Source of the DNA: an uncultured Verrucomicrobiota bacterium
GTDB lineage: Bacteria > Verrucomicrobiota > Kiritimatiellia > RFP12 > UBA3636
Direction of reading: 5' to 3'
NCBI GenBank assembly: GCA_946612175.1
Contig: CAMOEO010000016.1
Span: forward strand, 1 to 19,594
Length of the DNA: 19,594 bases
Below the pieces are notes generated by a model. It was given only the letters and a program-made list of their open reading frames with translations. It made no database searches and was not told the DNA's origin. Shown here in pieces: positions 14,438-19,594 of the stretch. The first letter of the stretch is position 1. Each line of letters begins with the position of its first letter. Position numbers and translations under genes: made by a program.

Positions 14438-15939
14438 CAGTACGCCCCCGCGCCGAAGACGACGGTCCGGAACGTCCTCGACAGGATCCGGACGTCGAGG
14501 ACCCAGCTCCGGTTCAGCGCATACCAGATGTCCAGCTGCGACATCGCCTCGAAGCCGACGTCGCTGCGCCCCGTGACCTGCCAGATGCAGGTGAGCCCGG
14601 GCGGCACGGCGTGGCGGAAGCCCTGCCACGAGGCCAGGTAGGGCTCGACGTCCGCGCACGGCAGCGGGCGCGGCCCGACGAACCGCATCTCGCCCTTCGC
14701 GATGTTGATCAGCTGCGGCAGCTCGTCGAGGCTCGTCCGCCGCAGGAACCGCCCGACGCGCGTCACCCGCGGATCGTCGTGCATCTTGAAGAGCGCCCCG
14801 TCCGTCTCGTTCCGGCTGCGCAGCTCCGCGAGCCGCGCCTCGGCGTCCGCGACCATCGTCCGGAACTTGTACATGCGGAACTTCCGCGCGCCGAGGCCGT
14901 AGCGCTCCTGCACGAAGAGCGCGGGGCCCGGGGTCTCGAGCCGGATCGCCAGCCCGATCAGCAGCAGGAAGGGCGAGCCCAGGACCAGCATCGCCCCCGC
15001 CAGCGCGCGGGAGGCGAACGTGCGCAGCGGCGACGGCGCGAAGCCCGCCCCCGGCGCCGGATAGTGCACCAGCGGGATGCCGCGCAGCGTGTCGCCGTAG
15101 GTGAAGGGGTTGTGGAGGCGCAGGAACGCCGGGGCGAGCACGATCGCCGTCCGGTTCGAACGGATGACGGCGGCGAGCGCCGCCTGCAGGACCTCCTCCC
15201 GCATCCCGGGATCGGCAATGAACACCGCGGCGATCTCCGGCCCGATCCGCTCGGGGATGCGCTCCGCCGCGTCCGCGGCGGTCCGGGGCGCCGGGGCCCG
15301 GGCGACGATCCGGTAGCCCTTGAGGCGCCCCTGCTCCGACCGCTCCATCAGCATGTCGCCGAACTTCCCCGTTCCGAGCAGCAGCGACCGGTACACCAGC
15401 CGCCCGCGCCGCCGCATCCGGTCGATCCAGGCGTTCGCCGTCCGGCGCGCGATCCACGTGAACGGGATGTTGAGCAGGACCGCCAGCGGAAGGAACCCGC
15501 GCATCTGCCATGCGTCCTTGAGGAAGAAGAAGACCGTGGCGATTAGCGCGATCAGCAGCACGTTCGCGACCAGGACCGGCCAGAGCACCGGGGTCCGCCG
15601 CAGCCGGTTCTGCCCGTCGTAGAGGCCGAACGTGAGGTAGCAGACGAGGAGGAACGCACCGAAGCCGAGAAGGTAGGCGGGCGCCCAGGCCGCATAGTGG
15701 ATCGGATACTGCGCCGCATGGAGCGCGTCCGCGGGGAGCGGCTTTCCGATGAGGTGCCGGAACGGATCCACGTTGAACCCGAACCGGAGCAGGTACGCCG
15801 CGCCGTACGCCAGCGCGAGCCCCGCCATGTCCGCCGCGAAGTGCAGCCAGCGCACGAACACGATCCCCCGCTCCGCCGGGTAGCGGGGCAGGGCCGCGGG
15901 GTCGAATCCGCTCGGCAGCCGGGGGCATCGAACGCTCAT
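14437..15939 (-). CDS. polyprenyl-phosphate hexose-1-phosphate transferase (WbaP/WcaJ type)
   Basis: This 500-aa inner-membrane enzyme starts exopolysaccharide or O-antigen repeat units by transferring a sugar-1-phosphate from a UDP-sugar to undecaprenyl phosphate. N-terminal helices (about 28-160) are followed by a Rossmann-like domain (LLLGTGKFGD, 186-195) and a re-entrant membrane segment (about 310-333). The catalytic PGT domain shows LFVQERYGLGARKFRMYKFR (341-360), the catalytic Asp-Glu pair in TSLDELPQL (402-410), GEMRFVGPRP (416-425) and TCIWQVTGRSD (450-460). The sugar cannot be predicted. The start at 15939 has AGGAGG 5 nt upstream and overlaps the ispG stop as ATGA. No glycosyltransferases or polymerases follow in this window, so it is outside a classical polysaccharide cluster. 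Confidence 0.92.
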   Translation of the reverse strand: MSVRCPRLPSGFDPAALPRYPAERGIVFVRWLHFAADMAGLALAYGAAYLLRFGFNVDPFRHLIGKPLPADALHAAQYPIHYAAWAPAYLLGFGAFLLVCYLTFGLYDGQNRLRRTPVLWPVLVANVLLIALIATVFFFLKDAWQMRGFLPLAVLLNIPFTWIARRTANAWIDRMRRRGRLVYRSLLLGTGKFGDMLMERSEQGRLKGYRIVARAPAPRTAADAAERIPERIGPEIAAVFIADPGMREEVLQAALAAVIRSNRTAIVLAPAFLRLHNPFTYGDTLRGIPLVHYPAPGAGFAPSPLRTFASRALAGAMLVLGSPFLLLIGLAIRLETPGPALFVQERYGLGARKFRMYKFRTMVADAEARLAELRSRNETDGALFKMHDDPRVTRVGRFLRRTSLDELPQLINIAKGEMRFVGPRPLPCADVEPYLASWQGFRHAVPPGLTCIWQVTGRSDVGFEAMSQLDIWYALNRSWVLDVRILSRTFRTVVFGAGAY

Positions 15940-17033
15940 GAGAACCTCCTGACGGCTTCGACGAGGCGGTCGACCGCCTCGTCCTGGGGGAACTGCGCGA
16001 GGCGCTCGCCCCGCGCGTAGAGGAAGAAGGTGCCGCGCCCGCCCACGAGCGCGAGGTCCGCGTCGCGCGCCTCGCCGGGCCCGTTCACGACGCAGCCCAT
16101 CACCGCCACGCGCGGCCGCGGCAGCCCCGGCTCCTCGCGGTACAGGCGCTCCAGCGCGTCCTCGACGCGCCGCGCCGTCCCGATCAGGTCGCACTGCGTC
16201 CGCCCGCACGTCGGGCAGCTCGTCACGTCCGGCCCCGGCGCCCGCAGCCCGAGCGACCGCAGCACCGCCAGGCCCACGCGCACCTCGTTCTCCGGCGCGT
16301 CGGTGAGCGAGACGCGGATCGTGTCGCCGATCCCCTCCGCGAGCAGGATGCCCAGCGCCACCGACGAGGAGACGGTTCCGCGCAGCCGCGTCCCCGCCTC
16401 CGTGAGCCCCAGGTGCAGCGGGTGGCGCGTCCGCGCCGAGAGCAGCCGGTACGCCGCCACCATGCGCGGCACGTCCGACGCCTTCACCGAGACCTTGATG
16501 TCGCCGAACCCCGCGTCCTCCAGCAGCGCGATCTCCCCGAGCGCGCTCTCCACGAGCGCCTCCGGCGTCGCCCCGCCGTGGCGCGCGAGCACGTCCTTCT
16601 CCAGCGACCCCGCATTGACGCCGATGCGGATCGGCACGCCCCGCTCCCGCGCCGCCGCCGCGACCTCGCGGACCTTCGCCGCAGACCCGATGTTGCCCGG
16701 GTTGATCCGTAGCCCGTCGACGCCCGCCTCCAGCGCCGCCAGCGCCAGCCGGTGGTCGAAGTGGATGTCCGCCACGATCGCCCGCGGCCCCACCGCGCGC
16801 TTGATCTCCGCCAGCGCCGCCGCCGCCGCCGCGTCGGGCACCGCGAAGCGCACGATGTCCGCCCCCGCCGCGAAGCACGCCAGCGCCTGCGCCGCGCTGG
16901 CCGCCGCGTCCCGCGTGTCCGTGTTCGCCATCGTCTGCACGGACACCGGCGCGCCGCCGCCGATGTCGACGCCCCCCACGCGGATGCGGTGCGTGAGGCT
17001 TCTCGGGGGCGGAGGGGAGGAGGCGTTTTCCAT
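15936..17033 (-). CDS. ispG: 4-hydroxy-3-methylbut-2-en-1-yl diphosphate synthase
   Basis: IspG (GcpE) reductively opens the ring of MEcPP to give HMBPP in the MEP isoprenoid pathway, using a [4Fe-4S] cluster in the cytosol. The TIM-barrel part shows VSVQTMANTDT (30-40), IVADIHFDHRLAL (86-98), GLRINPGNIG (107-116) and KVSVKASD (180-187). The cluster ligands are Cys273 and Cys276 (SCPTCGR) and Cys314 (MGCVVNGPGE), with Glu321 following. At 365 aa it is the short form without the extra domain of plant and Chlamydia-type enzymes. It lies 33 nt after rseP with no Shine-Dalgarno. Its last codons (Arg-Arg as AGGAGG) provide the Shine-Dalgarno of the next gene, whose ATG overlaps the ispG stop. Confidence 0.96.
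   Translation of the reverse strand: MENASSPPPPRSLTHRIRVGGVDIGGGAPVSVQTMANTDTRDAAASAAQALACFAAGADIVRFAVPDAAAAAALAEIKRAVGPRAIVADIHFDHRLALAALEAGVDGLRINPGNIGSAAKVREVAAAARERGVPIRIGVNAGSLEKDVLARHGGATPEALVESALGEIALLEDAGFGDIKVSVKASDVPRMVAAYRLLSARTRHPLHLGLTEAGTRLRGTVSSSVALGILLAEGIGDTIRVSLTDAPENEVRVGLAVLRSLGLRAPGPDVTSCPTCGRTQCDLIGTARRVEDALERLYREEPGLPRPRVAVMGCVVNGPGEARDADLALVGGRGTFFLYARGERLAQFPQDEAVDRLVEAVRRFS
15945..15950 (-). promoter_or_regulatory. Shine-Dalgarno site of the WbaP-type gene, inside ispG
   Basis: AGGAGG is encoded by two Arg codons of ispG and lies 5 nt before the ATG at 15939. It fixes this start and suggests translational coupling through the ATGA overlap. Confidence 0.8.
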
Positions 17034-17066
17034 GGGGAGGGATCCGGAGGAGGGTTCGGCCGGGCG

Positions 17067-19082
17067 CTACCCGAACCAGTGGAAGAGCCGCGAGAGGCTC
17101 CAGAGGTCGCGCCCGCTCAGGAAGACGAACAGCGCCAGGAGGAGGGCCGCGAAGGCGTTCACGAGCACGTCGATGACGCGCGCCGGGATCTCCTTGCCGC
17201 GCACGCCCCGCCAGAGCGCGAACACGATGTGCCCGCCGTCGAGCACCGGGATGGGCAGCAGGTTGAGGATCGCCAGGTTCACGTTGAGGAAGCGCACGAA
17301 CGCGATCGTCGCCGGAATGCTGAGCAGCAGCCACGACCACATCGACGAGAGGATGCTCACCGGCCCGCCGATCGCCCGGCCGATCTTCCCGCGCTCCCCC
17401 TTGTGCGCCCGCCCGAAGAGCGGGCGGAGGATCCGCAGGATCGACTCCACGTCGCCCTTCAGCTGCGGCCCCGGGCGGCGGTGCCGCGCCCACACCGGGA
17501 TCGCCACCCCGACCGGCCGCGGCGCCAGCCCCGCCAGCAGCGTCCCGCGCTCCGCCTCCGGCGGCATCACGGGCACGAGGGCCACGCCCGCCATCCACCG
17601 CTTCGGCCGCCCGCGCTCGACGCTCATCTCGCGCGGAACCAGCGCCGCGCGCCGCATCCCCTCCTCCGAGAGCAGGAGCAGGTCGAGCGTCCGCCCGCCC
17701 GAGTGGCGCACGCGCATCCGGAAATCGTCGGGCGACACGACCGGCGCGCCGTTCAGCGCGACCACGACGTCGCCGGGCTTCACCCCCGCCTCCTCCGCCG
17801 GGGACCCCGCCACCACCGCCCCGATCCGGCACTGCTCGGCCGGGACGAGCCCCTCCCACGGCCGCGCCGACCGCACCTCGCGGACCTCGCGCGAAAGGAG
17901 GTTCGAGACCGAGAATGTCCGCTCCGCGCCCGGGGGCGTCGTCGCGCGCAGCCGCGCCAGCAGCTCCGCCCAGCCCCCCGAGACCGGTTCGCCGTCGACC
18001 GCGAGGACGAGGTCGAACGACTGGAAGCGCTCGGGATGGTCCTCCAGGAGGTCTTCTGCGGGGTCGTCGACGAGGGCGCCCTGCCCGACCCACTCGAACG
18101 GGACCTCCGACGGCACGAGGCCGAGCGCCAGCTCCGCCTCCCCGACCTTCCCGTCGCGGTAGTACCCGAGGCGAACCCGCGCCTGCGCCTCGCCGCGCCC
18201 GTCCGCCGCCGCCAGGGCGCCTTCGAGGAGGCGGGAGAGCGCCTCGGTCGAGACGACGCGCGCGCCGTCGACCGTCAGGACCACGTCGTCCTCCCGCAGC
18301 CCCGCCGCCGCCGCGCCCCCGCCGGGGAACGCGTCGCCCACCGCGCACGCGGCCGCCTGCACCGCGCCCGAGACCACGAGGATGCCGATCTCGTTGGGCA
18401 GCAGCGGCGCGGAGAGCCGCCCCACGGCGTGGTCGTAGAGGTTGGAGACCGTCAGCTCGACGCGGTTGGACTCCGCGCAGAAGTGGCTCTCCTGGATGAA
18501 GAGCCCCCACGAGTCGACCGGCGTCCCGGCCACCGCGAGGATGCGGTCGCCCGGGCGGAGCCCCGCCTCCGCGGCGCACGAATCGGGCTCGACCTCGCCG
18601 ACCACCGCGCCCTCGAACCGCAGCGCCTTCGGCACCGGCGGCGGCAGCGCCCAGACCAGGAGGGCGAGGACGACGGCGAAGACCAGGTTGCAGAACGGGC
18701 CCGCGAACGCGACGATCGCCCGCTTCCACCAGACCGCAGGGGGAATCGGGTCGTCCTTCTTCCCGGCCGTGGCGGGGTCGGCCTTGCCCTGGAGCCGCTC
18801 CATGCCGGCCGGATCGAGCTGGGGCAGCGCCACGTAGCCGCCGAACGGGATCGCGCCGATGCGGTAGCGCACCCCGCCGACCTTGCGCTCCCAGAGCGCG
18901 GGACCGAAGCCGATCGAGAACGCGTCGGCCCGGAGCCCGAGCCACCGCGCCGCGAGGAAGTGGCCTCCCTCGTGCACGAGGACCGTGACGCTGAAGAAGA
19001 GGAAGACGACGAACGCGGCGAAAAACCACCCCGCCACCTTCGAGGCGGGGGTCGCGGCAAGCAGGCAAAAAAGAAGGCTCAT
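17067..19082 (-). CDS. rseP: RseP-type site-2 intramembrane metalloprotease with expanded PDZ region
   Basis: RseP cleaves membrane-embedded substrates such as anti-sigma factors and remnant signal peptides. This 671-aa protein is far longer than E. coli RseP (450 aa). The N-terminal helix (about 17-36) runs into the zinc motif HEGGH (37-41), and the C-terminal LDGGH (614-618) supplies the third ligand. A second helix lies at about 130-148, others near 583-600 and 635-655. Between them are PDZ-like modules at about 155-240 (AEAGLRPGDRILAVAGTPV), 245-320 (AAAGLREDDVVLTVDGARV), 350-400 (SFDLVLAVDGEPV, degenerate) and 415-475 (AEEAGVKPGDVVVALNGAPV). The start at 19082 is chosen because the in-frame ATG at 19109 directly abuts the -10 hexamer. 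It heads the operon rseP-ispG-wbaP type-ABC. Confidence 0.92.
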   Translation of the reverse strand: MSLLFCLLAATPASKVAGWFFAAFVVFLFFSVTVLVHEGGHFLAARWLGLRADAFSIGFGPALWERKVGGVRYRIGAIPFGGYVALPQLDPAGMERLQGKADPATAGKKDDPIPPAVWWKRAIVAFAGPFCNLVFAVVLALLVWALPPPVPKALRFEGAVVGEVEPDSCAAEAGLRPGDRILAVAGTPVDSWGLFIQESHFCAESNRVELTVSNLYDHAVGRLSAPLLPNEIGILVVSGAVQAAACAVGDAFPGGGAAAAGLREDDVVLTVDGARVVSTEALSRLLEGALAAADGRGEAQARVRLGYYRDGKVGEAELALGLVPSEVPFEWVGQGALVDDPAEDLLEDHPERFQSFDLVLAVDGEPVSGGWAELLARLRATTPPGAERTFSVSNLLSREVREVRSARPWEGLVPAEQCRIGAVVAGSPAEEAGVKPGDVVVALNGAPVVSPDDFRMRVRHSGGRTLDLLLLSEEGMRRAALVPREMSVERGRPKRWMAGVALVPVMPPEAERGTLLAGLAPRPVGVAIPVWARHRRPGPQLKGDVESILRILRPLFGRAHKGERGKIGRAIGGPVSILSSMWSWLLLSIPATIAFVRFLNVNLAILNLLPIPVLDGGHIVFALWRGVRGKEIPARVIDVLVNAFAALLLALFVFLSGRDLWSLSRLFHWFG

Positions 19083-19109
19083 GGACGTAGGGGACCCGAA
19101 AACATCCAT

Positions 19110-19138
19110 ATTCTATCAGAAATCCGCCGCCCTCACAA
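19110..19138 (-). promoter_or_regulatory. extended -10 promoter of the rseP operon
   Basis: On the minus strand, -35 TTGTGA (19138-19133), a 17-nt spacer and TGA-TAGAAT (-10 at 19115-19110) are present. Transcription would start near 19103, giving a leader of about 21 nt before the ATG at 19082. Confidence 0.6.
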
Positions 19139-19152
19139 CCCGCAACGCGCAA

Positions 19153-19180
19153 TTGCGCTTTTTCCCGAATCTGCTATGAT
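19153..19180 (+). promoter_or_regulatory. extended -10 promoter of the zinc-ribbon gene
   Basis: TTGCGC (19153-19158), a 16-nt spacer and TGC-TATGAT (-10 at 19175-19180) lead to a predicted start near 19187 and a leader of about 44 nt that ends in a pyrimidine-rich tract. It diverges from the rseP promoter, with 14 nt between the two -35 elements. Confidence 0.6.
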
Positions 19181-19230
19181 AGAGATTCGTGCCGCCCACC
19201 CCGGGCGCCTCGTTTCCCTTTCCCCCGTCC

Positions 19231-19594
19231 ATGTTCTGCCCTCGCTGCGGCAAACCCCTCGTCCCGGACGGACGTTTCTGCCCCTACTGCGGAACGCCCG
19301 TCGCCGCCTTCTCCGCGCCGATTTCCCCCGGCTACCCGCCCCGCCCCGCGGGGGCGCCCTACGCGCCTCCCCGTCCCGCGGCGCCCGGCTACCCGCAGCC
19401 GCCCCCTGTGGCGCCCGGCTACCCGCCGCCTCGCCCGGCGATCCCCGGCTACCCGCCGCCTCGCCCGGCGGTCTCCGGCTACCCGCAGCCCCAAGCCCCC
19501 GCCTGGCCGCAGCCTCCCGCCTACCCGATGCCGCAACCCGCGCCCGTCCCGGCACCCCCTGCAGCCCCCTCTCCTGCCCCCGCCCCCGCGCCCG
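19231..19594 (+). CDS. zinc-ribbon protein with Pro/Gly/Tyr decapeptide repeats (partial, 3' end missing)
   Basis: The first 121 codons are present and the frame is still open at the window edge. The N-terminus MFCPRCGKPL and RFCPYCGTPV is a double-CxxC zinc ribbon (Cys3, 6, 17 and 20), of the short type found at the start of many membrane or signalling proteins. Six degenerate 10-residue units follow (residues 31-90, consensus APGYPPPRPA), then a Pro/Ala-rich stretch (91-121). This looks like a flexible linker leading to a domain beyond the window, often a membrane or ligand-binding domain in similar proteins, but nothing of it is visible. No Shine-Dalgarno precedes the ATG. Function unknown. 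Confidence 0.8.
   Translation, partial: MFCPRCGKPLVPDGRFCPYCGTPVAAFSAPISPGYPPRPAGAPYAPPRPAAPGYPQPPPVAPGYPPPRPAIPGYPPPRPAVSGYPQPQAPAWPQPPAYPMPQPAPVPAPPAAPSPAPAPAP
19321..19500 (+). repeat. six tandem 30-bp repeats encoding PGYPPPRPA-like units
   Basis: Six in-frame 30-bp units begin at 19321, 19351, 19381, 19411, 19441 and 19471. Units four and five (19411-19470) are almost identical, differing mainly in the first codons; the first, second and sixth have diverged. This suggests recent slippage-type duplication in the middle of the array. Confidence 0.85.

Noticed and set aside
19107..19109. ATG start nine codons upstream for RseP
   Set aside because: It directly follows the -10 hexamer, before the predicted transcription start. 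ATG 19082 gives a normal start just before the first helix.
15940..19152. N-terminal extension of the WbaP-type frame, open up to 19152
   Set aside because: The extension runs in a different frame through ispG and rseP, both confidently identified. The true start at 15939 has AGGAGG at proper spacing and the normal family N-terminus.
1..19594. CRISPR arrays, insertion sequences, integrases, toxin-antitoxin pairs or defence genes
   Set aside because: I saw no regularly spaced direct repeats other than the coding 30-bp array, no terminal inverted repeats, and no transposase or nuclease motifs. The tRNA-Leu is intact with no integrase or 3'-end duplication nearby.

Overview
This is a GC-rich (about 70 %, judged by eye), gene-dense chromosomal window with no sign of mobile elements, CRISPR arrays, rRNA or phage genes. 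It holds 13 protein-coding genes (one cut by the right edge) and one tRNA. Lgt, an MsbA-type ABC half-exporter, a WbaP-type sugar-phosphate transferase, a YdbH/AsmA-like protein and a 3D-domain protein point to a diderm bacterium. The sparse Shine-Dalgarno sites, the Ser/Thr kinase and the style of the 3D, amidase and RseP proteins suggest the Planctomycetes-Verrucomicrobia-Chlamydiae (PVC) superphylum, perhaps a Kiritimatiellota- or Verrucomicrobiota-like lineage. That placement is inference; no marker gene proves it.

Layout: (1) 131-1408 purD (+) converges on a minus-strand pair, a transmembrane Ser/Thr kinase (2254-5262) followed 4 nt later by hisF (1464-2249). (2) lgt (5412-6275, +) diverges from the kinase; the kinase promoter appears to lie inside the first codons of lgt. 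(3) tRNA-Leu(UAA) (minus) and an exported amidase (6501-7925, +) have back-to-back promoters. (4) A small coiled-coil membrane protein and rlmN form a minus-strand pair (7933-9430). They diverge from an RluA-family pseudouridine synthase and a YdbH-like protein on the plus strand (9513-12096). (5) A 3D-domain protein (12093-12605, minus) has its own promoter. (6) A minus-strand operon of four genes, rseP-ispG-wbaP-type-ABC exporter (19082 down to 12638), carries two start/stop overlaps. (7) A zinc-ribbon protein with decapeptide repeats begins at 19231 and runs off the window.

Functional themes are envelope biogenesis (Lgt, RseP, IspG for isoprenoid precursors, WbaP-type initiating transferase, ABC exporter, amidase, 3D protein, YdbH-like protein) and ribosome modification (RlmN, RluA-type), plus purine and histidine biosynthesis enzymes.

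The most notable pattern is regulatory. Ten sigma70-like promoters can be read by eye, seven of them with an extended -10 (TGn). Three place the -10 hexamer exactly 7 nt before the ATG, which predicts leaderless mRNAs. Shine-Dalgarno sequences are clear in only two operon-internal genes. I found no obvious previously undescribed multi-gene system; this is mostly a housekeeping and envelope region with several unusual protein architectures.
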